A DNA stretch of 64,000 bases from CAZLFQ01 sp964625465 (GCA_964625465.1 CAZVFD010000003.1:37529-101528); one strand, 5' to 3'. Numbered from the stretch's first letter, positions 26,233 to 35,440 are shown. The notes: generated by a model from the letters alone, not told the origin. Translations and numbers: made by a program.

Positions 26233-26261
26233 CTTTTACCCAGAAAACGGCTAAATATCAA
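26233..26261 (-). promoter_or_regulatory. Possible murA promoter
   Basis: On the minus strand, TTGATA (26261-26256), a 17-bp spacer and TAAAAG (26238-26233), about 27 bp before the murA ATG. Confidence 0.4.
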
Positions 26262-26284
26262 GGATAATATTGTAAAGAGTCACA

Positions 26285-27697
26285 TCATACAACCCTTGCT
26301 TTTGCAGAATTTTTAATACCTTCTTTAGACCATCTTAGAAACTGTGTTAAGGAGTCTACTTGGTCGTCATGTTTCACTTGTGGAAAAGAGAAAAGTTCAG
26401 CTTCAAGTTCTGCCAGCCAAGGAGCATTTTCAGGAAAGACAATCTTGCCTGATTCAAACATACTAAGTATTGATATAAATCTAGTTTCCTTGTCTTTATT
26501 AGGATTTATGCTGATGATTGGAACTCCATCGCAATTCTCTAATTCTTGTATCAAAGACTGACCTGAAGCTTTGTCCTCAATCAAAACAGTATCGGCTTTA
26601 AACTCTTTTTGTAATCGCAAAACTGCGGCTTTAAGATTGTGAAATTTAATTTTTTCACGGTAAATATCGATAAGGTAATATTGGTTGTTAAATTTATACC
26701 ATGTTGTACATACGCTATAATCGTTTGAAGATTTTATCTTTATGGCACAATCCCAACTTTGCACACAGGTATCAAAATCTTTAGGAACTTTTTTGTAGCG
26801 TTTTATCCATTCGGGCTTTATCAAAGAGTTTGAGTCAATTACCGGTTCCTGCATATATTGCGCGTTAAATGCAAATGAACCAAGTTCTAATTTAGCATTT
26901 TCAATCTCATTATTTGTTTCTCTCGATGGATGAAGAAATTGCCCTTTTTTATAAACAAATTTTTTGTCATTAATTTTGTATATATGGTCTTTATTTGCTA
27001 CAGCAGGAATTTTTAAATGTGACCAAATTTTCTTTTCAATCAAATGTCCTGTTAAATCATCTTGATGCAACCTTTGCATTACAAGAACAATTGCCCCCCG
27101 TTTTTTATTATTTAGTCGCGTGCAGAGAGTTTGATCGTACCATTCAATAGCGCGTCTTCTTTCAACCGAGCTTGCCGCTTGTAATGGAGTGTGTGGGTCA
27201 TCTACAATTATAATGTCTGCCCCTTCGCCCGTTAGAGTGCCCAACACTGAAGTTGCGAATCTAAATCCATGTTTTCTAGTAAGAAATTTATGCTTAACGT
27301 TGGCTCCTTTCATTAAGCAGACATCAGGAAAAGCAATTTTATACCATTCAGAATTTATAATGGACCTACAGTCAATTGAATGCTTTAAACTCAAGCTTTG
27401 GGAATAACTTGCAACAATAATTCGTTTATCTGGATTATGTCCTAATATCCAAGCTGGCCAAGCAACGCTGATTAGGGTTGATTTTAGTGATCTGGGCGGA
27501 ATGTTGATTATTAATCTTTTGGTATCGGCAGATTCTACAGATTTTAGATACTCAATAATTAAATCTAGATGCCAATTATCTTCAAATTTTTGACCTGGAT
27601 TTAACGTGTGAAAAGATTTTACTAAAAAGCTTTTAAAACAATTCGGAATTAGCTTGGAAGCTACTTCCGATACCTTTGAATCGATTTGTTGAGTCAT
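26285..27697 (-). CDS. Phage-type terminase large subunit (lone TerL)
   Basis: A 470-aa protein from ATG 27697, which has AGGG 6 nt upstream. The ATPase domain has the Walker-A-like IIINIPPRSLKSTL (about 63-76) and Walker B IIIVDDPH. The RNase H-like nuclease domain shows VQSWDCAIKIKSSNDYS, TVLIEDKASG and KHDDQVDSLTQFLRW, all with the acidic residues intact. TerL packages DNA into phage or GTA capsids. No portal, capsid or small terminase gene is nearby; the neighbours are murA and pepP. This is either an orphan of a dispersed gene-transfer-agent cluster or a phage remnant under selection. Confidence 0.88.
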   Translation of the reverse strand: MTQQIDSKVSEVASKLIPNCFKSFLVKSFHTLNPGQKFEDNWHLDLIIEYLKSVESADTKRLIINIPPRSLKSTLISVAWPAWILGHNPDKRIIVASYSQSLSLKHSIDCRSIINSEWYKIAFPDVCLMKGANVKHKFLTRKHGFRFATSVLGTLTGEGADIIIVDDPHTPLQAASSVERRRAIEWYDQTLCTRLNNKKRGAIVLVMQRLHQDDLTGHLIEKKIWSHLKIPAVANKDHIYKINDKKFVYKKGQFLHPSRETNNEIENAKLELGSFAFNAQYMQEPVIDSNSLIKPEWIKRYKKVPKDFDTCVQSWDCAIKIKSSNDYSVCTTWYKFNNQYYLIDIYREKIKFHNLKAAVLRLQKEFKADTVLIEDKASGQSLIQELENCDGVPIISINPNKDKETRFISILSMFESGKIVFPENAPWLAELEAELFSFPQVKHDDQVDSLTQFLRWSKEGIKNSAKARVV

Positions 27698-27754
27698 ATC
27701 AATCCCTGAGTTAATATGTATATTATAAGGCCTCAAGTAATCTTGTGTAAGTAC

Positions 27755-29410
27755 ATGTCTAAAAAAATTTTACAGTTAATAAAATCTTTCTCTAAAAATA
27801 AGATTAATGCATATCTAATTCCTTCTACGGATGAGTTTTTAAATGAATATACGCCTAGTCATTTGCGTAGATTAGAATATGTAACAGGGTTCTCTGGTTC
27901 GTATGGAATCGCTCTAATATCAAATACACAGAATTACCTGATAACTGATGGTAGATATTTACTTCAGGCTAAACAAGAATTACCGAAAGATTTTAAAATT
28001 GTTGAGGGTATTAGTAAGGTTGACGTGCAAGATATGGGCAAGATTGGCTATGACCCAATGCTCTTTAGCAATGCTACCATTGCTGCGCTCAAAAAACAGA
28101 AACTAGACCTCGTGCCTGTTGAGAAAAACTTAGTTGATAGTATTTGGCAAGATAGACCAGTCATCCACAATCGCCCAGCTTTACTACTTGATAAGAAATA
28201 TTCAGGTATGGACTCGTCAAATAAGATTACAAATGTAATAAAGCGATTAAATAAGGACGCTGACTATTTGCTTCTCACCAATCCTGACTCTATTTGTTGG
28301 CTTTTGAATGTGAGAGGGCATGATGTTCCTTTTACACCAGTTTTACTCTCGTATTTGCTTCTATCCAGAAGAGGCAAAGTTATTTTATTTACTGATCCTA
28401 GGAAGGTATCTCATATAAAAGGCCTTGAAACTAAAGACATTGGTGAGATAAAGAAAGAGTTCAAAAGTCTTATAAAATCTAAACATAAAATTCAATTTGA
28501 TCCTAATAGGACTCCAGTATGGTTTTCGGAAAATGGAAGAGAGAGGGTTATAACAGAAAATGATCCAATTGCTCTACCTAAAGCCTGTAAAAATGATGTT
28601 GAAATTAAAGGTATCAAGGAAGCGCACTTACAAGATGGTATAGCGGTTAAAAAATTTATTAGTTGGCTTACAAAGAACGTTTCTAAAAATATTGATGAAA
28701 TTTATGCATCTGCGAAGTTATTGGAAGTCAGAAATGAAAGAAACTTATTCCAGTATCCGAGCTTTGAAACTATTTCTGCCTTTGGTTCTAACGCAGCGAT
28801 TGTGCACTATAAGCCAACGGCCAAAACCAATAAAAAAATTACTAAAAATGGTTTGTATCTTATCGACTCAGGGGGGCAGTATTTAAATGGTACTACTGAT
28901 GTAACCCGTACAATATGCTTTGGTAAACCGACTTCTGAACAAAAAAGAAATTATACTCTGGTACTTAAAGGGCATATTGCAATTGCTACTGCTAAATTTC
29001 CAGAGGGAACGACAGGTAGCCAACTTGATTCGCTTGCACGCCAATTTTTATGGCAGTATGGATTAGATTACAAACATGGAACAGGTCATGGTGTTGGGCA
29101 CTTTTTAGCCGTGCACGAGGGCCCTCAAAATATAAGTAAGGTTGCTTCGTCAGTGCCGCTTCAAGAAAATATGATTTTGTCTAATGAGCCTGGATTCTAC
29201 AAAGCAGGAGAATATGGTATTAGAATTGAAAATTTAGTTAGGGTAATCAAATCCAAATCGAAAGGGTTCTTAGAATTTGAAACTTTAACACTCGTTCCTA
29301 TTGCTACAAATTTAATTGATAAAAAGCTTCTCACTATTCAAGAGATTAATTGGGTAAGCGAATATAATAATAAGGTGGCTAGGGTGGTGTCGCGGGGTAT
29401 TTTAAAATAA
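27755..29410 (+). CDS. pepP: Xaa-Pro aminopeptidase (aminopeptidase P)
   Basis: A 551-aa M24-family metallopeptidase. ATG 27755 (MSKKILQLIKSF) is preferred over an upstream in-frame codon. It has two creatinase-like N-terminal domains, then the pita-bread domain. Metal ligands are in LIDSGGQYLNGTTDVTRTI (two aspartates), GTGHGVGHFLAVHEGPQ (histidine), LSNEPGFYKAGEYGIRIEN (glutamate) and LEFETLTLVPI. It cleaves N-terminal residues preceding proline and probably serves peptide recycling in the cytoplasm. It is divergent from terL with a short spacer, and converges on the zinc-finger gene. Confidence 0.9.
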   Translation: MSKKILQLIKSFSKNKINAYLIPSTDEFLNEYTPSHLRRLEYVTGFSGSYGIALISNTQNYLITDGRYLLQAKQELPKDFKIVEGISKVDVQDMGKIGYDPMLFSNATIAALKKQKLDLVPVEKNLVDSIWQDRPVIHNRPALLLDKKYSGMDSSNKITNVIKRLNKDADYLLLTNPDSICWLLNVRGHDVPFTPVLLSYLLLSRRGKVILFTDPRKVSHIKGLETKDIGEIKKEFKSLIKSKHKIQFDPNRTPVWFSENGRERVITENDPIALPKACKNDVEIKGIKEAHLQDGIAVKKFISWLTKNVSKNIDEIYASAKLLEVRNERNLFQYPSFETISAFGSNAAIVHYKPTAKTNKKITKNGLYLIDSGGQYLNGTTDVTRTICFGKPTSEQKRNYTLVLKGHIAIATAKFPEGTTGSQLDSLARQFLWQYGLDYKHGTGHGVGHFLAVHEGPQNISKVASSVPLQENMILSNEPGFYKAGEYGIRIENLVRVIKSKSKGFLEFETLTLVPIATNLIDKKLLTIQEINWVSEYNNKVARVVSRGILK

Positions 29411-29417
29411 CTTACGA

Positions 29418-29612
29418 CTAGCTTTTTTTATTGTTAACAGTTGTTTTTGTATCATTTTCAACATACTCAAAGTGCTGGCCGCAATATGGGCAAGTTGCTT
29501 CATTGACACCGACTTTGATGTCCATATATATCTTAGGGTGGCCTAGTGCTCCACCTCCACCATCACAACTTACGTGACGTTCATGTACAACTTTTGCTGT
29601 CTGACTTTGCAT
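29418..29612 (-). CDS. Zinc-finger (zf-CHCC, NDUFS6-like) protein
   Basis: A 64-aa protein with CDGGGGALGHPKIYMDI (C16, H25) and TCPYCGQHFEY (CPYC), giving the CHCC zinc site shared with mitochondrial complex I subunit NDUFS6. Alphaproteobacteria carry stand-alone versions of this length, presumably an accessory subunit of the NADH dehydrogenase. The N- and C-terminal extensions are polar. It is convergent with pepP, 7 bp between stops. Confidence 0.85.
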   Translation of the reverse strand: MQSQTAKVVHERHVSCDGGGGALGHPKIYMDIKVGVNEATCPYCGQHFEYVENDTKTTVNNKKS

Positions 29613-29673
29613 AATTTCAAATCATTTTATCAGTTACAAGTTACTAAATTCCTCTGAAGCAATCAACCCAAAA

Positions 29674-30906
29674 TTAAAAAGCTAACTTTGTTCCAGCCAA
29701 AACTACAGATCCTTTGTTATTTACTGCTGATTTGGCTCTGTCGAATTTAAATTGAGATACTTCTGCATAAGTTATCATTCCAGGAACTAATTTATAATCT
29801 GCCCCTAAAGAAACAATTTCATACTTGTTATATTTTATATCATGGTCTGCTTTTGTAAGCGCCTCACCGATATACGTATTTGCATTTAGTGATTTCATAT
29901 AAGTAAGGCTGACACCAAATTTCTCATAGTCATAAGCTGCACCTGCTGTCCAATGTTTAGAGCCAACTTTTGTGCTGGAGGCTCTATCTTTCGGACGGCC
30001 AGTTTTAAGCCAATCTGCATAAGATGCAGTGAAGGTCATTCCTTTATAGGCTAACTTACCGCCAGCGACTAAGGCCTTCATATCTTCTCTGTTAGGCTTG
30101 TTGTTACCATTCTTCGCTTGACCAGCTTCACCAGAAAGGGACAGGCCGTACGCAATTTCTTGAATTTTACTATCGTAACGAAGTGAAGCATCCCACACAT
30201 TTTTAAAATCGCTGCCCGATGTAGAAGTGGTGTCATGTGTTTCAGATAAAGTACCTCTGAGTGAAGCATCGGGGATATAACTTAAGCCAAGCTGTAACCC
30301 GTTAAATTTAGGAGTATAGTACACAATTTTGTTAGCCGCAGATTTGCATTTACAGTAAGTAGGCAGCCCAGCATTGATTAAAAAGTACTGGTTTACTTTC
30401 TTGTTTTTGCTTAAATCACTTAGATTATTTATAACAAAATTATTATACCAGTAGTAAGTTGTGCCATCATATCCACCTGTTGCTTTTGCTACATCTTTAC
30501 CTGATATCATCATGTTATGAGAGGCGCTTTTAGCACTTCCTGCTTCGAATTTTCCAAAATTGCTTTCTAGATATACTGATACTTTATCGGCATCATTTGC
30601 ATTTCCAGATGCGCTTGCCGAAGTGTCAGCAAACAACTTTATCAAGCCGCCATATTTTATACCATTGTGAGTGCCGTCAATGTTAACGTTTATTCTCGTA
30701 TCATTAACTATTGCTGCTGAATGTAGTTTCTGGCCTCTGCTTGAATCTGCACTAGATGCATTATCTTGAATTGCGTCGTAAGGAGATTTTTGATTTCTGT
30801 ATCCAATTTGTGTATCGATACTTCCTCCTAATTTCACTTTTGGCGCCTCCGCTGCGAAGGCATTAGATGTTATAGTAAGTAAAATAGGAAGTAGTATTCT
30901 TTTCAT
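29674..30906 (-). CDS. Outer-membrane porin, paralogue 1 (CKC-containing)
   Basis: A 410-aa protein with a cleavable signal peptide (MKRILLPILLTITSNAFA, then AEAPK). The rest is beta-barrel-like: alternating hydrophobic strands, KLGGSIDTQIGYR at the start, IVNDTRINVNIDG, YGGLIKLFADTS, and the C-terminal strand VVLAGTKLAF ending in phenylalanine, as needed for BAM recognition. Resemblance is to general bacterial trimeric porins. An unusual C-x-C (CKC, C185 and C187) lies between strands and is shared with the porin at 32117. It lies directly downstream of the aldo/keto reductase gene. Confidence 0.85.
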   Translation of the reverse strand: MKRILLPILLTITSNAFAAEAPKVKLGGSIDTQIGYRNQKSPYDAIQDNASSADSSRGQKLHSAAIVNDTRINVNIDGTHNGIKYGGLIKLFADTSASASGNANDADKVSVYLESNFGKFEAGSAKSASHNMMISGKDVAKATGGYDGTTYYWYNNFVINNLSDLSKNKKVNQYFLINAGLPTYCKCKSAANKIVYYTPKFNGLQLGLSYIPDASLRGTLSETHDTTSTSGSDFKNVWDASLRYDSKIQEIAYGLSLSGEAGQAKNGNNKPNREDMKALVAGGKLAYKGMTFTASYADWLKTGRPKDRASSTKVGSKHWTAGAAYDYEKFGVSLTYMKSLNANTYIGEALTKADHDIKYNKYEIVSLGADYKLVPGMITYAEVSQFKFDRAKSAVNNKGSVVLAGTKLAF

Positions 30907-30983
30907 GCAGAACTCATTTTAAATTTACGTGCGCAGTGTAGTACATATAAGCAAATCATGAAAGAAGAAATGTAAAAATTCTG

Positions 30984-31997
30984 CTACATTTCTAGTTTAA
31001 ATAATTCTAATACTTCTTCAGGATACCTTTTGCCAAGCTGAGGTTTATCTTGATATAAAGTTTCAAGAAGGTTTAAGGTTTCTTTCGACAAAATAATCTC
31101 AGAGGATTCAGCATTATCTTTTAAATGTGCTAAGTTTCCTGTGCCTGGAATTGGGAATATGTCATCACCTTGGGCTAACAACCAGGCCAATGACAGTTGA
31201 GCAGCAGTGCACCCAACTTGTTTAGCTATATGCTCCATTGAATGAACAAGTTCTAAATTATGTGCATAAACACCTGGCTGGAACTGAGGTAATTGTGTTC
31301 TAAAATCAAAATGTCCTTCCGAACCAAAAAACTTTGCGTCTGTAAATCCACCCGATAAAAATCCTCTCGAGAGCGGACTATACGCCACAAATCCTATGCC
31401 TAATTTTCTACATGTCGGAATAATTTTGTAAGCTGAGGCCCTATTCCTAAATGAAAGCTCGGATTGAACTGCCACTAATTTCTCTCCCAAAATTGTGTGG
31501 GCTCTTTCCAGCTCTTCTGGAATAATTTCTGAAAAACCAACGTACTTAATTTTCCCTTTGCTAACCAAATCAAGTAATGCGTGTGATACATCTTCGATGG
31601 AAGTTTCAAAATTTCTTCTATGGATATAATATAAATCAACATAGTCAACTCCCAACCTTTTCAGACTCTTATCACATGCTTGATTAATATATTCAGGACT
31701 GTTGTGCAGAGTATAGTTAGTACCATCGAACTGAATTGCACATTTAGTTGCTATAACAACTTTGTCACGAAATGATTTCACCGCTTCGCCAAGTAGCTCC
31801 TCATTCTCTCCTTCTTGGTTGCCGTACATATCAGCTGTATCAAAAAAGTTTATTGCATGGTCATTATATGCCGCATTGATTATCTGTAGGGCATCTTGTT
31901 TTTTTGCAGGCTTACCATAGAAAGCTGAAAGTCCCATGCAACCATATCCTATTATAGATACTTTAGGTCCGTTTTTTCCAAGTTGGCGAAATTTCAT
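30984..31997 (-). CDS. Aldo/keto reductase
   Basis: A 337-aa NADPH-dependent (beta/alpha)8 oxidoreductase. The catalytic tetrad is visible: D in NFFDTADMYG (with Y of MYG), K in VVIATKC, and H in DLYYIHRRN. The cofactor-binding C-terminal part has AYSPLSRGFLSGGF and IFPIPGTGNLAHLKDN. It is closest to the YajO/pyridoxal-reductase-like branch, and the substrate is unknown. It sits between two paralogous porins on the same strand; a terminator at 32061-32101 separates it from the upstream porin. Confidence 0.92.
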   Translation of the reverse strand: MKFRQLGKNGPKVSIIGYGCMGLSAFYGKPAKKQDALQIINAAYNDHAINFFDTADMYGNQEGENEELLGEAVKSFRDKVVIATKCAIQFDGTNYTLHNSPEYINQACDKSLKRLGVDYVDLYYIHRRNFETSIEDVSHALLDLVSKGKIKYVGFSEIIPEELERAHTILGEKLVAVQSELSFRNRASAYKIIPTCRKLGIGFVAYSPLSRGFLSGGFTDAKFFGSEGHFDFRTQLPQFQPGVYAHNLELVHSMEHIAKQVGCTAAQLSLAWLLAQGDDIFPIPGTGNLAHLKDNAESSEIILSKETLNLLETLYQDKPQLGKRYPEEVLELFKLEM

Positions 31998-32060
31998 TGT
32001 GCGATACCTTTGATAAATTTTTCGTATTAGTAATTATCAGATAAACTAATTGCTGTACAT

Positions 32061-32101
32061 AAAAAAAGCCCCCAGATTATTTCATGATCTGAGGGCTTTT
32101 T
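32061..32101 (-). terminator. Intrinsic terminator after porin 2
   Basis: AAAAAGCCC...CAGAT pairs with ATCTG...GGGCTTTTT around a short loop, and both flanks are A/T runs. It lies 16 bp after the stop of the porin at 32117 and may work in both directions. Confidence 0.85.
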
Positions 32102-32116
32102 AGTGTTTTATAAAAA

Positions 32117-33343
32117 CTAAAACTTCAGCTTCGAACCAACTAGAACAACAGTTCCTTTGTTGTTCACAGCAGAAGCTGCTCTGTTAAATTTAAACGGAGA
32201 AACTTCTACATAAGTTAAAAGTCCTTCGGCGACTTTATAGTCTGCACCTAGAGATAACATCTTGAATGTATTATATGACTTATCTTGAGATGCCTGAGCA
32301 ACCGCTTCACCGACATATGCATTTGCGTTTCTAGATTCCATATAAGTTGCGCTCACACCGAATCTATCTTTTTCGTATGCAACACCTGTGGTCCAATGTT
32401 TAGAGCCAAATTTCGCTCCTGCTAGTTTAGATTTTGGGCGACCTGTATCCATCCAGTCAGAATAAGAAGCAGCAACCGAGAAGCCTTTGTACTCAACTTT
32501 ACCGCCTAATAACCAAGCTTTAATGCCTTCTCTATCCGGTTTGCCACTCCCATTTTTAGCTTTCGCTGTTTCTCCTGAAAGAGATAATCCGTAAGCAATA
32601 TCGTTAACTTTGCCATCGTATCTAATGGTTGCGTCAACAGCGTCCTTAAATCCACTTCCAGTCGTTCTTGTCTTTTTATGAGTTTCTGAAACTGTGCCAA
32701 GCAAGCCTGGGTCCACTATGTAACTCACACCAAACTGTAGGCCATTAAATTTCGGAGTGTAGTAAACTAATTTATTTGCACGCGAACTGCACTTACAGAA
32801 AGTAGGAAGTCCTGGGGAGAAGACAAAGTATTTATCATTTGCGGCATTATCACCCAGACTATTTAGGTTATTTATGGTATTGCCATTGAAGACTAAGTTG
32901 GTGTCTCCATCAATACCTCCAGTTGCACGAGCAATGCTAGAGCCTTGAATCGCCATATTGTGTGAAGCGCTTTTTGTGTTCGCTCCTTCAAATCTACCGA
33001 ACTTGCTTTCTAAATAAGTATAAACTTCATCAGCATGATTAGTATTGCCATTAGAGCTTGCAGAAGTATCCGCAAAGAGTTTAATCATACCACCATATTT
33101 TAGACCATTATGCTTGCCGTCAACTTCCATAGTTATTCTTGTATCATTCACGATTGCGGATTTATGAAGTTTGCTGCCTTTAGCAGTGCTGTCCTTATCT
33201 TGAATAGCATCATATGGAGATTTCTGACTTCTATAGAAAACTTGTGTTCCAATTTCTCCACCTAATTTTACTTTAGGTGCTTCTGCTGCAACAGCGCTTG
33301 ATGCGACAGTAGCCATAAGTGCTGATAATATAAACTTTTTCAT
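32117..33343 (-). CDS. Outer-membrane porin, paralogue 2 (CKC-containing)
   Basis: A 408-aa porin with signal peptide MKKFILSALMATVASSAVA, then AEAPK. It is clearly paralogous to the porin at 29674: the same KLGGEIGTQ opening, SPYDAIQDK, IVNDTRI, YGGMIKLFADTS, GLPTFCKC (C183, C185) and a C-terminal VVLVGSKLKF. It is predicted to form a water-filled barrel in the outer membrane. A promoter-like element and a long divergent region with dusB lie upstream, and a strong terminator follows. The CKC pair is rare in outer-membrane barrels and may form a disulfide or bind metal. Confidence 0.87.
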   Translation of the reverse strand: MKKFILSALMATVASSAVAAEAPKVKLGGEIGTQVFYRSQKSPYDAIQDKDSTAKGSKLHKSAIVNDTRITMEVDGKHNGLKYGGMIKLFADTSASSNGNTNHADEVYTYLESKFGRFEGANTKSASHNMAIQGSSIARATGGIDGDTNLVFNGNTINNLNSLGDNAANDKYFVFSPGLPTFCKCSSRANKLVYYTPKFNGLQFGVSYIVDPGLLGTVSETHKKTRTTGSGFKDAVDATIRYDGKVNDIAYGLSLSGETAKAKNGSGKPDREGIKAWLLGGKVEYKGFSVAASYSDWMDTGRPKSKLAGAKFGSKHWTTGVAYEKDRFGVSATYMESRNANAYVGEAVAQASQDKSYNTFKMLSLGADYKVAEGLLTYVEVSPFKFNRAASAVNNKGTVVLVGSKLKF

Positions 33344-33373
33344 ATTTGTTTTTTGATTGTTAATTTGCCGCGA

Positions 33374-33402
33374 ATTATATGTACTTAACCTATGAATAAA
33401 AA
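33374..33402 (-). promoter_or_regulatory. Possible promoter of porin 2
   Basis: On the minus strand, a perfect -10 TATAAT (33379-33374), a 17-bp spacer and a weak -35 TTTTTA (33402-33397). It would give a leader of about 24 nt. Confidence 0.35.
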
Positions 33403-33515
33403 GAGTTTCTCAACGAAAAGCTGGAAATACATCTGTGACTGTAGTTTTTGGGCAACACTCTGAGTTGCTTTAAAGGCGATAGTTTGCTAAACTCACCTAA
33501 ATTTTTATTTTCAGC

Positions 33516-34490
33516 ATGTCTATTAAAATTGATCAGTATGAGTTGTCTTCTCCTGTAATTCTCGCCCCTATGTCTGGCGTGACCGATAAGCCGTACCGTA
33601 AAGTGGTCAGAAAATTTGGCGCGCCACTACTGGTAACCGAGATGATTGCAAGCCGCGCTATGATAGTGCACTCAAAGCAATCTATGCAGAAATGTGAGTT
33701 CGACCAAGAGGGCGGCCTGACATCAGTGCAGCTAGCTGGGTGTGAACCAGATATTATGGCAGAAGCTGCAAAGTTAAACGAAGGCTTTGGTGCTAAAATC
33801 ATCGATATCAACTTCGGTTGCCCAGCAAAGAAAGTTGTAAATAGTTACTCTGGCTCGCACTTAATGCGTGACGAAGTAAAAGCTGGAAAAATTTTGGAAG
33901 CAACCGTTAAAGCCGTAAAAATTCCTGTTACCATGAAGATGAGGACTGGTTGGGATCATGACAATAGAAATGCTCCAAACCTTGCGAAAATTGCTGAGGA
34001 TGTAGGTATAAAAATGCTCACGGTTCATGGTAGAACGCGCTGCCAATTTTATACAGGTTCTGCAGACTGGAGCTTTGTTAGAAAAGTTAAAGATAGTGTA
34101 AAAATTCCAGTTGTAGTTAATGGTGATATCAAGTGCATTAAAACTGCAATAACTGCTTTAGAGCAGTCTGGTGCAGATGGGGTGATGATTGGTCGAGGTG
34201 CTTATGGTAAGCCTTGGCTAATAAACCAAATCGCTCATTATATTCTTCATAAGGAAGAATTGCCTGATCCATCTTTAAAAGAAAAAATGGATGCGATTTT
34301 AGAGCATTATGAAGATAATCTTTCATACTACGGTGAACACACAGGAGTTATGATGTCACGCAAACACCTTGGTTGGTATAGTGCGGGCATGAAAAATTCC
34401 GCAGAGTTTAGATCAAAGATAAACAAAATCTCTGAACCTAAAGAAGTCTTGGCTGCTATTAAGGAGTTTTTTGAAGCTGCTTACATCTAA
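33516..34490 (+). CDS. dusB: tRNA-dihydrouridine synthase (DusB-type)
   Basis: A 324-aa FMN-dependent TIM-barrel enzyme. It has PVILAPMSGVTDKPYR, SVQLAGCEPD, INFGCPAKKV (the catalytic Cys region), PVTMKMRTGWD, LTVHGRTRCQFYTGSADW, VVNGDIKC and GRGAYGKPWL, followed by the helical tRNA-binding domain. It reduces uridines in the D-loop of tRNA using NADPH. It is divergent from porin 2. The 3' end is followed by a nested palindrome at 34510-34583, and no obvious intrinsic terminator. Confidence 0.93.
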   Translation: MSIKIDQYELSSPVILAPMSGVTDKPYRKVVRKFGAPLLVTEMIASRAMIVHSKQSMQKCEFDQEGGLTSVQLAGCEPDIMAEAAKLNEGFGAKIIDINFGCPAKKVVNSYSGSHLMRDEVKAGKILEATVKAVKIPVTMKMRTGWDHDNRNAPNLAKIAEDVGIKMLTVHGRTRCQFYTGSADWSFVRKVKDSVKIPVVVNGDIKCIKTAITALEQSGADGVMIGRGAYGKPWLINQIAHYILHKEELPDPSLKEKMDAILEHYEDNLSYYGEHTGVMMSRKHLGWYSAGMKNSAEFRSKINKISEPKEVLAAIKEFFEAAYI

Positions 34491-34509
34491 TTGCTGATGA
34501 GAAGAAGTA

Positions 34510-34583
34510 ATTAATGTGTGCGTTGGGGGGGGGGCGAATTTGCGCCCGAAGCGGTCTTTAAGCAAATTCGAGCACACATTAAT
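34510..34583. repeat. Nested palindromic element with a ten-G tract
   Basis: The outer arms are ATTAATGTGTGC (34510-34521) and GCACACATTAAT (34572-34583), a perfect 12 bp. The inner arms are CGAATTTGC (34535-34543) and GCAAATTCG (34562-34570), a perfect 9 bp. A run of ten G (34525-34534) bulges on the left side only. The inner loop is 18 nt. There is no U-run, so it is not a standard terminator. Confidence 0.85.
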
Positions 34584-34617
34584 AGATTCTTCGAATCCAA
34601 GAAGTGCTCTATTTCTT

Positions 34618-35353
34618 CTACAAATAATCAATTCCTGTCACATTCTGCGCAAGTTGCCCCATGTCTTGTAGAAGGTGATACTCAATACAATCTTTGCCAC
34701 CAGAAGGAAGGTCATCATTAGCCCATGCTGCTGCTGTTATGCTGCCCATGATTGTTGGAACTATAGACGAAGCTAACAAAGTAATTGGAAGCCAATATTT
34801 TGTTGTGCAACTAATACCTTCTGTATCTTGAGTATCTAGCTTATTAAATGCAGAAAAAAATGCTACGATAACCGAAGCACCGACTGCTGCTGCCGAAAAG
34901 CGAGTCTGAATTACTGCAAGCAACTGCTGCTGCCGAAAAAGACGTCCCACCTATTAGCAATTGATTTATGTAATTTGCGTTATCATAGTTTTCATAGGCA
35001 TTCGCTCTAGAATCAAAAACTTTGACTAAATCTGATCTAGGGCAAATGTAATCACTAAGCTTCAGCGCTTTCTCTATGTATACGCCGAAATCTTCTTTTA
35101 AAGTAGTACATGGATAGTTAATCCCTAAATCAGTAACAATTTGATAGCCTTTGAAATCGCAGCTTTCATGTTCTCTGAACTTACCTTCTCTCCTATCAGG
35201 TAAAAAACTCCAACACTGATTAAATAAATGGACGTATTTTCCAACTGATTCCCAAGTTACATCGTTAGGGTAGAGTGTAGTTGTGAGAGTTGTATCAGTT
35301 TGATTATTGGTTGTCACAGAAATCGTATTAGGCTGAGTTGTAACTGGCTGCAT
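34618..35353 (-). pseudogene. Hypothetical membrane protein gene broken by a 40-bp duplication
   Basis: The N-terminal part (from ATG 35353, with AGAGAG upstream) encodes 169 aa starting MQPVTTQPNTISVTTNN. It goes out of frame after TSFSAAAVA and stops at 34844. The C-terminal part continues in another frame, VGASVIVAFFSAFNKLDTQ, to 34618. A 17-bp direct repeat (34883-34899 and 34923-34939) marks a 40-bp duplication. Removing 40 bp leaves 696 nt and restores one 231-aa protein with two hydrophobic segments (SFSAAAVGASVIVAFFSAF and YWLPITLLASSIVPTIMG). No family was recognised. It is a recent pseudogene or a phase-variable gene. Confidence 0.75.
34883..34939. repeat. 17-bp direct repeats causing the frameshift
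   Basis: ACTGCTGCTGCCGAAAA occurs at 34883-34899 and again at 34923-34939, with starts 40 bp apart. Because 40 is not a multiple of 3, the extra copy shifts the minus-strand reading frame. Confidence 0.9.
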
Positions 35354-35440
35354 GTTAATCTCTCTTTTTGTTGATCAAAAACAATAACAAGATACTTTTT
35401 TTAATATAAATGAAAAGAGAATTGTGCTAACTACCGCTAT

